Assembly: GCA_903927605.1 (NCBI GenBank)
Contig: CAIYNT010000286.1
Span: 1 to 64,000, forward strand
Origin: an uncultured Holophagaceae bacterium
GTDB taxonomy: Bacteria; Acidobacteriota; Holophagae; Holophagales; Holophagaceae
Length of the DNA stretch: 64,000 nt
Direction of reading: 5' to 3'
Shown: one piece after another, positions 27,508 through 36,183 of the stretch
How positions within the stretch are numbered: position 1 is the stretch's first letter
Layout of the letters: each line of letters begins with the position of its first letter
Made by a program: the position numbers and the translations under genes
The notes under the pieces: model-generated
The model's input: only the letters and a program-made list of their open reading frames with translations
Database searches by the model: none
Told to the model about the DNA's origin: nothing

Positions 27508-28697
27508 CGGGCCTCCGCGGCGGCCTGGAAGCCCTTCTCCAGGTCGGCAATGAGGTCGGGCTGATCCTCAATACCCACCGAAAAGCGAAGCAGGCCATCG
27601 CTAATACCCAGCCGAGCCTTCACCTCAGCGGGGGTCTTCAGGTGACTCATGGAGGCTGGGTGCTGGATGAGGCTCTCCACGCCCCCGAGGCTCACCCCCC
27701 GGGTGACGACCTCTAAGGCCTCGCAGAAGCGCTGGCCTGCCAGGAGTCCCGCCCGCAGCTCAAAGCTGATCATGGCCCCGAAGCCCTTTTCCATCTGCCG
27801 CACGGCTACTTCGTGGCCCGGGTGGCTGGTCAGGCCCGGGTAGTCCACCCGCGCCACATGAGGCTGCCAGAGCAGCCACTGGGCGAGGGCTTGGGCGTTG
27901 TCCGAGGCGCGGCGTACGCGCAGGGCCAGGGTCTTTAGGCCCCGGTGTAGAAGCCAGGCCGCCATGGGATCCAAGGTGGGCCCCAACATTTTGGATAGGT
28001 GCCAGCAAGCCACCACATCCGCCTCGCGGCCGGCAATGACCCCGGCCACCACATCCGAGTGGCCCCCCAAATACTTGGTCGCCGAGGCCACACTAAGGTC
28101 GATGCCGAAGGAAAGGGGTTTCGTGTGGATGGGACTGGAGAAGGTGTTGTCAGCCACGGTGCGGATGCCATGCCGCTTTCCGATGGTCGCCACTCCCACC
28201 AGATCCGTCAGCACCAGGGTCGGGTTGGGGGGGGTCTCCACCCAGATCATGCGGGTCTGGGGCCGGATCGCAGCCTCCCACTCACGCAGATCCAAGGTGT
28301 CCTGCACCCAGGTGACCTTCAGCCCCCGCTCGGTTTCCCAGCGACGGATGAGTTGTTCCGTACCCAAGTAGATGGCGGCAGGGGCCACCATGTGGTCACC
28401 GGGTTTCAAGAAGGCTTCGAAGACGAGGGCGATCGCCGCCATGCCGGAAGCCGCCGCCAGGGCCCGTTCGGCTCCTTCCAGTTCCGCCAGCACGACCTCG
28501 ACCTCGCTAGTGTTGGGATTGCCCCAGCGGGTATAGAAAGCGGGGGGCTCGATGCTGGCCGAGAACTCAGCGCCCTCGCGGTTCTCCATGAGTTGGAACA
28601 CTGAGGTCTGGAAGATGGGTGTGGTCACGGCCCGGGTCGGGTTGAAGCGCTTCCCGGCGTGGATGGCGGTGGTGGTGGGTCCCCAGGGTTTGGGCAT
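27504..28697 (-). CDS. Cys/Met-metabolism PLP-dependent enzyme
   Basis: A 397-residue member of the trans-sulfuration family (cystathionine gamma-synthase, O-succinylhomoserine sulfhydrylase MetZ, or gamma-lyase). The PLP lysine lies in SVASATKYLGGHSD, with TRWGNPNT, ASGMAAIALVFEAF and the C-terminal SLGGVESLIQHPASMSH block. The last block with S-x-G-G-x-E-S-L is common to the whole family, so the exact reaction is not decidable by eye. The length suits MetZ/MetB better than the longer MetY. GGAG precedes the ATG at 28697. Coupled by a 4-base overlap to thiS. Confidence 0.92.
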   Translation of the reverse strand: MPKPWGPTTTAIHAGKRFNPTRAVTTPIFQTSVFQLMENREGAEFSASIEPPAFYTRWGNPNTSEVEVVLAELEGAERALAAASGMAAIALVFEAFLKPGDHMVAPAAIYLGTEQLIRRWETERGLKVTWVQDTLDLREWEAAIRPQTRMIWVETPPNPTLVLTDLVGVATIGKRHGIRTVADNTFSSPIHTKPLSFGIDLSVASATKYLGGHSDVVAGVIAGREADVVACWHLSKMLGPTLDPMAAWLLHRGLKTLALRVRRASDNAQALAQWLLWQPHVARVDYPGLTSHPGHEVAVRQMEKGFGAMISFELRAGLLAGQRFCEALEVVTRGVSLGGVESLIQHPASMSHLKTPAEVKARLGISDGLLRFSVGIEDQPDLIADLEKGFQAAAEAR

Positions 28698-28723
28698 CGG
28701 TGGCTCCGACTCCCAGGATAGGG

Positions 28724-29011
28724 TCAGCGCTTCCAGAAGACGATGGCCAGTGCCACCACGGCAAAGGTAATGACCACAATGAGCCGCCAAACCGTGGGAC
28801 GCTCGCTTGGCGCTTCATAAGTCCCGGGATCTTCCATGGCCGCTCGGGTCAATTCGTCTTCCGGCGCCGGTACCAGGCCCCGGCAGTCCACACAGCGGAA
28901 GGGTTCACCAGGTGTCACCACCGCATCCACCACAGAACAACCACATCTGGTGCAGAGGTGAACCACGCCGGGATGATAGGCCTCTAGGGCAGAGGGGATC
29001 TCATTCGTCAT
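28724..29011 (-). CDS. Zinc-ribbon protein with C-terminal membrane anchor
   Basis: A 95-residue protein. The N-terminal half holds two Cys pairs (CTRCGC and CVDC) that form a probable zinc ribbon; an acidic linker follows; residues 74-92 (LIVVITFAVVALAIVFW) are a single transmembrane helix with a short basic tail, so the ribbon faces the cytoplasm. It lies between gatB and the PLP-enzyme gene on the same strand, and may be part of that operon. No known family. Confidence 0.75.
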   Translation of the reverse strand: MTNEIPSALEAYHPGVVHLCTRCGCSVVDAVVTPGEPFRCVDCRGLVPAPEDELTRAAMEDPGTYEAPSERPTVWRLIVVITFAVVALAIVFWKR

Positions 29012-29026
29012 GAGCCCAGGATGAGT

Positions 29027-30493
29027 TCATGTCCGGCTTTTGGCCAGCGCTTCGGACAGCACTTCGTTCACCAGTTTTGCGTCCAGCTTTCTCTGGCCGG
29101 CCTTGAGGATCTGGCCCACCAGATACCCCTTGAGGCTCTCCTTGCCCGCCTGGATTTGGACCACGGGCCCTGGATTTGCCGCCAGCACCTGGGCTACCAA
29201 GGTCTCGATGACGTTCCGGTCGCTTACCTGGGCCAACCCGTACTGGACCATGATGGATTCCGCACTCCCCTCACTCGCAAGCATGGCCGGGAATACTCGG
29301 TCCTTCGCCGTGCCGAACCCGAGGGTCCGTGTTTCCACAAGCTGCACAAGCTCCGCCAAGGACTCTGGCGCGAGGGGAAAGGCTTCGATGCCTGTTCCAC
29401 GCTCATTCAGGGTACGGCTGACCTCACCGAGCATCCAGCTGGCGGCGCCGTGACCCGAGCCACTCCCTTCCGCCACGGCTTCGAAGTAGGCCGCGAAGGC
29501 CGGGCTCTGAGCCAGGGCCTGGGCTTCCTCCAGCCCCAAACCGTAAGCGTCGCACCAGCGCTGGATCCGTCGCTCGGGCAGTTCCGGGAGGGCCCTGCGG
29601 ATCCTCTCGATTTCTGGGACATCGATCACCAGGGGGGGGAGATCCGGCTCGGGGAAATAGCGATAGTCCATGGCCGCTTCTTTTGTGCGCTGGCCCCTCG
29701 TAACGCCCAGGGAAGCGTCCCAGCCCCGGGTTTCCATCTGGATGACTTCGCCCCTCTCCAACAGGGCCACCTGCCTTGCGATCTCGTGGTCCAGGGCCTG
29801 TCGCACGAAGCGGAAGGAATTCAGGTTCTTCACCTCCACTCGGGTTCCAAAGGCCGCCACTCCCATCTGCCGGACACTCACATTGGCGTCACACCGGAAG
29901 CTGCCCTCCTCCATGTTTCCGTCGCAGATGCCGAGGCCCACCACCAGCCGATGCAGAGATTTCAGGTAATCGGAGGCCTCTTGTGCACTTCGGAGATCCG
30001 GGGCCCCGACAATTTCCAGGAGCGGCACACCAGCCCGATTCAGGTCCACATGGCTGGATTTCCCATCCATGTCGTGATGGCTCTTCCCGGCGTCCTCCTC
30101 GAGGTGGGCTCGCTCCACGCGGATCCGCACGGAGCCCTCTTCTCCACGTACCCGGGCATCTCCAGGGATGTCCAGGTGGCCATCCTCGACGATGGCCACG
30201 GGGCCCTGGGTGATCTGGTATCCCTTGGGCAGATCCGGGTAGAAGTACTGCTTCCGGTAGAAGGTGCTCTCTAGCTGGATTTTCGCCTGAACGGCCAATC
30301 CCAGGGTGAGGGCCATGCGCACAGCCTCGGTGTTCAGCACGGGCAGGGCACCGGGAAGGCCCAGGCAGACCGGGCAGGTCTGGCTATTGGGGGTGGTCCC
30401 GGTGACGTTTCGGCAGGCGCAAAACATCTTGGATCGCGTCCGGAGCTGAACATGCACCTCAAGCCCGATCACCGATTCATACCCGGAATTCAT
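29027..30493 (-). CDS. gatB: Asp-tRNA(Asn)/Glu-tRNA(Gln) amidotransferase subunit B
   Basis: A 488-residue subunit of GatCAB, which amidates mischarged Glu-tRNA(Gln) and Asp-tRNA(Asn). N-terminal IGLEVHVQLRTRSKMFC, CPVCLGLPGALPVLN, and the RKQYFYPDLPKGYQI signature are present; the C-terminal YqeY-like tRNA-binding domain is complete. I chose the ATG at 30493 with GGGAG upstream; upstream in-frame starts run into mnmE. gatA and gatC are not nearby. Confidence 0.96.
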   Translation of the reverse strand: MNSGYESVIGLEVHVQLRTRSKMFCACRNVTGTTPNSQTCPVCLGLPGALPVLNTEAVRMALTLGLAVQAKIQLESTFYRKQYFYPDLPKGYQITQGPVAIVEDGHLDIPGDARVRGEEGSVRIRVERAHLEEDAGKSHHDMDGKSSHVDLNRAGVPLLEIVGAPDLRSAQEASDYLKSLHRLVVGLGICDGNMEEGSFRCDANVSVRQMGVAAFGTRVEVKNLNSFRFVRQALDHEIARQVALLERGEVIQMETRGWDASLGVTRGQRTKEAAMDYRYFPEPDLPPLVIDVPEIERIRRALPELPERRIQRWCDAYGLGLEEAQALAQSPAFAAYFEAVAEGSGSGHGAASWMLGEVSRTLNERGTGIEAFPLAPESLAELVQLVETRTLGFGTAKDRVFPAMLASEGSAESIMVQYGLAQVSDRNVIETLVAQVLAANPGPVVQIQAGKESLKGYLVGQILKAGQRKLDAKLVNEVLSEALAKSRT

Positions 30494-30527
30494 TGTCGCT
30501 CCCATCCCCAGTCTACTTCGGCTGAGT

Positions 30528-31832
30528 CTACTTCCCGAGACAGAAGCCACTGAAGAGGGCGTCCAGGGCGCTATCGGCCCGATCTTCGCCCGTGAGCCTG
30601 GCAAGCAGGCCCCAGGCCCCCTGGAGCATGGATGCGGGTAGTTCCGGAGGACAATCCGCGCTGAGATCGATCAGGAGGTCCATTTGTTTCACCAACTCCC
30701 CGAGCAGTTCGACCTGTCGATCCGTCGCCAGGGCGCCCAAACAGGCGTCCGGAGCCAAGCCACCAAGCAGGCGCTCCTGAAGTGCCGCCTCCAGGGCATC
30801 CAGGTCTCCAAGGTTTGCAGCCACGGCCACGCCCGGGGCCGAGGTCTTGTCTGAAAAGGTTCTCACCTCCAGCACCTTGCCCAGGAATGGAGCAAGGGTG
30901 GCCTGGATCAATCCGGAGGCCTGCTCCCCAGCTGGAACCAGATGCAGGACAAGATCAGCGGCCTCGAGAAGTGGTCCCACGCGAGCCATGCCTAGACGCT
31001 CCACTGGATCCTCAGTGTCCCTGAGACCCGCAGTATCAAAGAGCCTCAAGGGCAGGCCCCGCCACTCGCACCGCACCTCAAGGACGTCCCGGGTGGTGCC
31101 GGGAATTTCTGTCACGATGGCCCGGTCCTCGCCGGCCAGGGCGTTGAACAGGGTGCTCTTTCCAGCATTGGGACGCCCCACCACGGCCAACCGAAGGCCA
31201 TCCCGCAGGTGCCAACCTGCCTGGGCGCGCACGTGTTCCACGTGGAACCGGGTGCGAAGTGGATCAAGGCAAACAGCCAAGTCTTTTAAATTCAACGATA
31301 TTTTTTCGTCTTCCCCGTAATCTACAACCGCTTCCGCCTGAGCCACCCAGGGGGTGAGCACCTGACGGGCTTCAGTGATCCATCCGGGTTGGGCGCCGGC
31401 CCGGGCCTGGGCCATTCGAACCTGGGTGTCGGTTTCGGCCGCGACCAGATCCCGAAGGGCCTCCACCTCCAGCAGCCCCTGCTTGCCATTCAAGAGGGCC
31501 CGGCGGGTGAACTCACCCGGTTCGGCTAGACGCACACCCAGGGTGCCCAGGTGGCGCAACAACCGCCGCACAAGGAGAGGGTTGCCGTGGGTCTGAAGTT
31601 CGACCAAGTCTTCTCCGGTATAGCTGCCTGGCCCTGGGAAATACAGCACCAGGGCGCGCTCACAGAACCCATCCCACCGCAATGTTCGAAGCGAGGCCTT
31701 CCGGGGTTCGGGCAACCTCAGAAGGGGGGCCAGAACGGGGCCGAGATCGTTTCCAGAAACTCGCACCAAAGCCACAGCTGCGGGCAGCAGGGGTGTCGCG
31801 GGGGCGCAGATGGGATCGGGGGCTGGAAGCAC
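30528..31832 (-). CDS. mnmE: tRNA modification GTPase MnmE
   Basis: A 434-residue GTPase that, with MnmG, modifies U34 of certain tRNAs. It has the N-terminal formyl-THF-binding domain (GEFTRRALLNGK), a GTPase inserted in a helical domain (GRPNAGKSTLFNAL, DTAGLRDTEDPVERLG) and the C-terminal FCLGK with the catalytic Cys. GTG start at 31832. The G4 motif is weak (TFSDKTS where NKxD is expected), but the gene looks intact. mnmG is not in the window. A parS-like palindrome lies within the coding sequence. Confidence 0.95.
   Translation of the reverse strand: MLPAPDPICAPATPLLPAAVALVRVSGNDLGPVLAPLLRLPEPRKASLRTLRWDGFCERALVLYFPGPGSYTGEDLVELQTHGNPLLVRRLLRHLGTLGVRLAEPGEFTRRALLNGKQGLLEVEALRDLVAAETDTQVRMAQARAGAQPGWITEARQVLTPWVAQAEAVVDYGEDEKISLNLKDLAVCLDPLRTRFHVEHVRAQAGWHLRDGLRLAVVGRPNAGKSTLFNALAGEDRAIVTEIPGTTRDVLEVRCEWRGLPLRLFDTAGLRDTEDPVERLGMARVGPLLEAADLVLHLVPAGEQASGLIQATLAPFLGKVLEVRTFSDKTSAPGVAVAANLGDLDALEAALQERLLGGLAPDACLGALATDRQVELLGELVKQMDLLIDLSADCPPELPASMLQGAWGLLARLTGEDRADSALDALFSGFCLGK
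31234..31249. other. parS-like site B
   Basis: TGTTCCACGTGGAACC matches the idealised ParB palindrome TGTTCCACGTGGAACA at 15 of 16 positions, inside mnmE. It is the best of the four sites. Confidence 0.8.
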
Positions 31833-31841
31833 CCTGCCAGT

Positions 31842-32306
31842 CTACTTCCGGAAGACCCTTACGGGCTTGAAGGTGCCCGTGCCTTCGCTTTCGGTGCCAA
31901 GGCCCGCTTCGCGGCTGACCACCAGGTGAACCCAGCGGCGCTCGCGGGGGCTCAGCGCCCCCAGTGTGTGACTGCCCAGTTCCCGGGCTTTTTCGGCGGC
32001 AAAGCGCCCCATCGCCATAACCTCCTGCATGCGGAACAGGCGGGCGCCCTTCACGTCCAGATAGGCCAACCTCTGGTCCTCCCGCTCACCCTGGGCTTCG
32101 TGGACCAGGAACTGCAGGGCGTCCAGGGCTGCTCCCCGGTTGGCTCCCAGGGAGGCGGCATCGGGACCCGTGATGGCCACCCGGTTGGGGAAGGCCTCTT
32201 CGTCTCCAGAGGGCGCAAAGCGGGCCTCCAGGGCCAGACCCAAGTGGGCTCCCCAACGGCCGATGAACTCGGGGACAGACTCCAGGCTGGCGCCGCTTTT
32301 CCGCAT
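31842..32306 (-). CDS. jag: R3H-domain RNA-binding protein (Jag/KhpB)
   Basis: A 154-residue protein. Residues about 5-70 resemble a KH domain of the Jag type with GANRGAALDALQFLV in place of the usual GRRGQTLDALQYLV, and residues about 90-150 form an R3H domain (AMGRFAAEKARELG, LSPRERRWVHLVV). It binds RNA and is linked to cell-wall regulation in other bacteria. The N-terminal Jag-N domain is missing. Located between mnmE and yidC as in many genomes. Confidence 0.88.
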   Translation of the reverse strand: MRKSGASLESVPEFIGRWGAHLGLALEARFAPSGDEEAFPNRVAITGPDAASLGANRGAALDALQFLVHEAQGEREDQRLAYLDVKGARLFRMQEVMAMGRFAAEKARELGSHTLGALSPRERRWVHLVVSREAGLGTESEGTGTFKPVRVFRK

Positions 32307-32315
32307 GGCGGACTC

Positions 32316-33872
32316 CTACACGGTGATGGGCTGGGGCTGGTAGGTCCGCATGATCCACCAGGTCTGGGCAAGGCCGATGAGGTTGAACACGAAATAGTAG
32401 ATCACGAGACCTGCCGAGCTCTGGGCAAAGAAGAAGGTCATCATCGCGGGCATCATCACCAACATCATCTTGCGCTGGGCAGGATCACCGACAGCGGGCG
32501 TCATGGCCTGCTGGGCGAACATGGAGGCGCCCATGAGCACCGGGTAGATGTAATAGGGATCCCTGGCGGACAAGTCTGTGATCCAGCCAAAGAAGGGCGC
32601 GTGGCGCAACTCGAAGACGTTGTTGAGCATGGACCAGAGAGCCAGGAAGATGGGCATCTGGAGGAGCATAGGGAGACAACCACCCATGGGGTTGTGACCG
32701 TTCTTCTTGTAGAGGGCCATGAGTTCCTTTTGCATCTCGGCCTTCTTGGTCATGTCACTACCGAATTTCTCGTACTTCGCTTGGAGGGCCTTCTGGTGGG
32801 GCTCGAAGTCCTTCATGCGGAGCATGGAAATGGTCTGCTTGGCCGACAAATGCCACATGAACACAACGCGGATGATGAAGGTGAAGATCACGATGGACCA
32901 GCCCCAGTTACCCACCAGAGCGTGGACCTTCTTCAGGATCCAGAAGAGCAAGTGCGCCACGGCGCCAAAGAAGCCGTAGTCGATGACCTGAGTGAACGGC
33001 TTCTCGAAGGCCAGAAGGGGTTCGGCCTGTTTGGGGCCCAGGTACAGCGAGGCCTCGAGTCGACCGTTCTGGGGGAGCAACTCATAGCCCGAGGCATCCT
33101 GTCCCGCGGGCCGGGGGAGTTTCCACAACGCGGCGAAGTAATGATTGCGCTGGTTCTTTGCGTCCTTCTCCACACCTGCGTCCAACCCCAGCCGCTCTGC
33201 GGTGGGAGGGAGAACCTTGCGCTTGGCACCCAGGAAGCTAAAGAAGGGGTCGTGAAGCATCTCGGACCAAGCCACGGCCTCGATGCCCTTTTCGGTCAAA
33301 GTGAACACCCGGCCCAACTGCTTCACCGGCTCGTCCGTCGTTGGGTTCACGATGAGCTGCAGGGCGGCATTGCGTGATGATACGGCCTCGACTTTCAGGC
33401 TGTGGCCCTGGATCGGCACAAGATAGCTGAGACGATCGCCAGCAGTGTTCTCGAAGATGATCGACGTACCGCCCGCGCCGTGATCTTCTCGCACGGTTTC
33501 AAATCCGGCACCCTTCAGGGCGCCGAGACCCGAAAAGGTCTCAGGGAAGAAAGGTGTGCCGTCCTGGCGCCAGATCACCTGCTTGAGAGCCCCCGTGGCT
33601 ACCTGCCACGTGAGACCCAGCTCATTCGAGGAAAAGGTGTGGACGGTAGCGGGATCGGCAGCCTTCTGTCCGCCAACGGTTTGAACCTCGGGAGGCGGGG
33701 CGATGGGCGCCACTAACGGGGCCGGGGTATCCACGGGTTTGCTCGCAACTGGAACCGGCTGCTGAATCTCAACCTTTGGGGCGGGTTTGGCATATCGAGA
33801 GGACAGCCAGAACTGGCCACCAAGCAGGACGATGCTGCCAACAACAAAGAAGAGGACATTGCGATTATTCAT
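32316..33872 (-). CDS. yidC: Membrane protein insertase YidC
   Basis: A 518-residue Gram-negative-type insertase. It has an N-terminal membrane anchor (residues 7-23), a large periplasmic beta domain (about 75-310) and the conserved membrane core with MGGCLPMLLQMPIFLALWSML and the preceding coiled helical hairpin (KEQ-type region near EMQKELMALYKKNG). The C-terminal tail is short (TYQPQPITV) and lacks the long Lys-rich tail of some homologues. It overlaps rnpA by four bases; yidD, usually between them, is absent. Confidence 0.96.
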   Translation of the reverse strand: MNNRNVLFFVVGSIVLLGGQFWLSSRYAKPAPKVEIQQPVPVASKPVDTPAPLVAPIAPPPEVQTVGGQKAADPATVHTFSSNELGLTWQVATGALKQVIWRQDGTPFFPETFSGLGALKGAGFETVREDHGAGGTSIIFENTAGDRLSYLVPIQGHSLKVEAVSSRNAALQLIVNPTTDEPVKQLGRVFTLTEKGIEAVAWSEMLHDPFFSFLGAKRKVLPPTAERLGLDAGVEKDAKNQRNHYFAALWKLPRPAGQDASGYELLPQNGRLEASLYLGPKQAEPLLAFEKPFTQVIDYGFFGAVAHLLFWILKKVHALVGNWGWSIVIFTFIIRVVFMWHLSAKQTISMLRMKDFEPHQKALQAKYEKFGSDMTKKAEMQKELMALYKKNGHNPMGGCLPMLLQMPIFLALWSMLNNVFELRHAPFFGWITDLSARDPYYIYPVLMGASMFAQQAMTPAVGDPAQRKMMLVMMPAMMTFFFAQSSAGLVIYYFVFNLIGLAQTWWIMRTYQPQPITV

Positions 33873-34237
33873 GGCGTATCCGTGGCTGTAAGACGACGCA
33901 GGGCCAGTTGAAGCTGGCTTTCAATGTCCTGAAAACTGATCGTGTCAAGAGGTGGCGCTGTTCGACTGGGGCGCACCCATACCACCCAAGCGCGGTCTTG
34001 CAGAGCGTTCACCTGGGCAAGAAAGGCCATCCTCACACGACGGCGGAATCGGTTGCGCTGCACCGCGCCGCCGGTCCTTCGTGGCGAAGTAACCAACAGC
34101 ATTGGCCTGGTTGTATCCAGCCGACTCCAGGCTCGGATGTCCAGCCGCGAAGACAGCCCCAGCAGGGGACGGGGCAGGGGTGCAGGAACGGCGTGGTCTT
34201 GGTGCCGCACCGTGCGGAAGCGGCCTTTGTAAATCAC
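33869..34237 (-). CDS. rnpA: Ribonuclease P protein component
   Basis: A 122-residue basic protein that assists the RNase P RNA in 5' tRNA maturation. The RNR signature is seen as GGAVQRNRFRRRVR, and LLVTSPRR matches the usual strand. GTG start at 34237, nine bases after the rpmH stop; no strong ribosome site, so translation may depend on rpmH. The stop overlaps yidC (ATGA). Confidence 0.9.
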   Translation of the reverse strand: MIYKGRFRTVRHQDHAVPAPLPRPLLGLSSRLDIRAWSRLDTTRPMLLVTSPRRTGGAVQRNRFRRRVRMAFLAQVNALQDRAWVVWVRPSRTAPPLDTISFQDIESQLQLALRRLTATDTP

Positions 34238-34246
34238 GGAAGTGGG

Positions 34247-34381
34247 CTAGAGCGCCAGGACGTGGCGACCCTTCGCGCGGCGGCGCTTGAGCACCAAGCG
34301 GCCATTCTTCGTCTTCATGCGGCTCAGGAAGCCGTGGGTCTTGGCGCGGCGACGGTTGTTGGGCTGGAAGGTGCGCTTCAT
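34247..34381 (-). CDS. rpmH: 50S ribosomal protein L34
   Basis: A 44-residue ribosomal protein, too short for many gene finders. [18 protein letters not shown] and the basic C-terminal part ([18 protein letters not shown]) are unmistakable. AGGTGG precedes the ATG. First gene of the minus-strand origin operon rpmH-rnpA-yidC-jag-mnmE-gatB. Confidence 0.98.
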   Translation of the reverse strand: MKRTFQPNNRRRAKTHGFLSRMKTKNGRLVLKRRRAKGRHVLAL

Positions 34382-34398
34382 GGTTCCACCTAGGGGTG

Positions 34399-34415
34399 CT
34401 CCTCCCAGGGAGGAG
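34399..34415 (-). promoter_or_regulatory. Hairpin in the rpmH leader
   Basis: CTCCTCCC and GGGAGGAG form a perfect 8-bp stem with a one-base centre, 18 bases before the rpmH start on the minus strand. It may be an operator (the one-base loop is too tight for RNA) or coincidental. Confidence 0.35.
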
Positions 34416-34592
34416 GGCGAACCTTTGAGGGTATCAGTGAGTTCCCACGGGCTCAAGGGTATTTCCACTCTCCCATCTCCACGGTGGGATGCTAGATTTG
34501 GGTTCCCCCCGCGAGCCAGCGTGGACGGAGCGTGTGCTGCGCCCTCCGTTGACGACGCGTGCGCGCTCCGTAATACCCCTGCTGGTGAACCC

Positions 34593-35969
34593 ATGCGCTC
34601 CGCCGATCCCACAGCCCTCTGGGACACCATCCGCCTTGGATTATCCAAGCAGTTGCCCGAGGCCAGCTTCAAGGAGTGGATTGCGCCCTGTGAACCCCTA
34701 AGGGTAAAGGACGGTGCGCTGTGGATCCAGGTGCCCAGCGCCGCAGCCAAGCTGTGGATCGAGCAGCAACTACCCGAGGAATTCAACGATGCGCTAGCTC
34801 AAGGCGGGCTGGCCGACCTGCGGCTAGAATTCCATATCAACGGCACCCCCACGACAGAATTGAAACCCAGTCCGAAAAAAGTGACCCACACTGCACCAGG
34901 GGCGGAGCCGACGGCCATCTCCTTCCCTTACCTGTTCAACCGCTATACCCTCGATCGCTTTGTCGTCGGCCCAGGTAGTCAACTGGCTTTCGCTGCCGCA
35001 AGAGCCGTGGTGGACAGCTATGGCAAGGCTGCGACGCCCCTCAGCATGAATCCACTGTTCATCTATGGCGGTGCGGGACTCGGAAAGACCCACCTCATGG
35101 TTGGCATCGGGAAGGGCCTGTTGGAGCGGGATCCCAGACTGCGGGTGGTCTACCTCAAGGTCGACAACTTCTTCAACGAGTTGACCGTGGCCATCCGGGC
35201 GAAGAACACCGAGCCCATGCGCAAAAAGTACCAGCAGAACGACGTGCTGCTGCTAGATGACGTGCAGACACTGGGAAAGATGGAGCGCACTCAAGAGGAA
35301 ATCTTCCACATTCTGGAGCACCTCCTTCAACACGGGAGGCAGATTGTCATCACTTCCGACAAGCCCCCTCAAAGGCTGGAGGGTTGCCATGAGCGGCTCA
35401 TCACCCGATTCAAATGGGGTCTCACCGCGGACATCCAGCCACCGGACTTCGAGACACGTATCGCCATCCTGAAAAAGAAACTCGAGGATGTGGATTTTCA
35501 ACATGTTCCACCTATCCCGGAGGATGTCCTAACCTTCATCGCCCACAAGGCGAAGGGCAGCGTGCGAGACCTTGAGGGCTTCCTCACGCGGGTGATCTTC
35601 CAGGCCAGCCTGATTGGGGTTCCACCCTCCTTAGAGGTGGCCCACGCGGCCTTCCAGGGTCAGAGCGGAGAGGAGCCCACTGCGCCCATTCATCCAGACC
35701 GCATCTACCGAATGACGGCGGAAACGTTCAATGTGTCCTTCGTTGACCTCATGAAGAAACGCTCCCGCCAACAGGCCATCCTTGTTCCCCGCCAAGTCGC
35801 CATGTATCTCGCCCGCGAGATTGCCTCGTCCCCATTTACCGATATCGGACGGTCCTTCAACATGCACCACTCGACAGTCATGAATGCCGTTGATTCCGTA
35901 AGAGATCGCATGAAGCGGGATCCTGAATTCCACAGGTTAGTCCAAGCCTTGCTCAATAGTATTCATTGA
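34593..35969 (+). CDS. dnaA: Chromosomal replication initiator DnaA
   Basis: A 458-residue initiator. Domain I (about 5-75) is followed by a short linker, the AAA+ domain III (Walker [10 protein letters not shown], Walker [11 protein letters not shown]) and the DNA-binding domain IV with the signature [15 protein letters not shown]. The signature has HHSTV where most DnaA proteins have DHTTV or DHSTV. The ATG at 34593 is preceded by a weak GGTGA; longer frames upstream lack similarity. It is divergent from rpmH and followed by a DnaA-box cluster. Confidence 0.97.
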   Translation: MRSADPTALWDTIRLGLSKQLPEASFKEWIAPCEPLRVKDGALWIQVPSAAAKLWIEQQLPEEFNDALAQGGLADLRLEFHINGTPTTELKPSPKKVTHTAPGAEPTAISFPYLFNRYTLDRFVVGPGSQLAFAAARAVVDSYGKAATPLSMNPLFIYGGAGLGKTHLMVGIGKGLLERDPRLRVVYLKVDNFFNELTVAIRAKNTEPMRKKYQQNDVLLLDDVQTLGKMERTQEEIFHILEHLLQHGRQIVITSDKPPQRLEGCHERLITRFKWGLTADIQPPDFETRIAILKKKLEDVDFQHVPPIPEDVLTFIAHKAKGSVRDLEGFLTRVIFQASLIGVPPSLEVAHAAFQGQSGEEPTAPIHPDRIYRMTAETFNVSFVDLMKKRSRQQAILVPRQVAMYLAREIASSPFTDIGRSFNMHHSTVMNAVDSVRDRMKRDPEFHRLVQALLNSIH

Positions 35970-36147
35970 TTTGATTGTTATTATCATGTTATCCACAGGC
36001 TTGGGGGCAAATGGATCCACAGGCCTACTCGGGGTGGGTGTACAAAAGGATTCTTTCTATTCCTTCCACAGGGTTCCAGGGCTTGTCCACAGCCTGTCAT
36101 GAGCAGTGAAACTCAGGTAGGATAGAGCTTTGACACGATTTTCCACA
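35954..36147. other. Probable replication origin (oriC) with DnaA boxes
   Basis: The 214-base gap between dnaA and dnaN starts with an A/T-rich tract (35954-35990), a candidate unwinding element. A perfect DnaA box TTATCCACA follows at 35989-35997. Degenerate boxes sharing the TCCACA core lie near 36012 (GGATCCACA), 36062 (CTTCCACA), 36083 (TTGTCCACA) and 36139 (TTTTCCACA), all in the same orientation. Together with the flanking rpmH/dnaA/dnaN/gyrB genes, this supports an origin. The long gap between rpmH and dnaA has no clear box. Confidence 0.82.
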
Positions 36148-36183
36148 GGTTGCCCAGGTCCTCAGCATCATCAAGGGTGATTC

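Noticed and set aside
29021..30274. A 417-codon open frame on the plus strand
   Set aside because: Antisense to gatB and compositionally a mirror of it.
31551..33377. A 608-codon open frame on the plus strand
   Set aside because: It lies antisense to mnmE, jag and yidC, all with clear motifs; its His/Gly/Glu-rich translation is typical of the reverse of GC-rich genes.
36118..36123. A possible dnaN promoter (TGTCAT, 17 bases, TAGGAT)
   Set aside because: Both boxes are weak and the region is dominated by DnaA boxes, so the match is not convincing.
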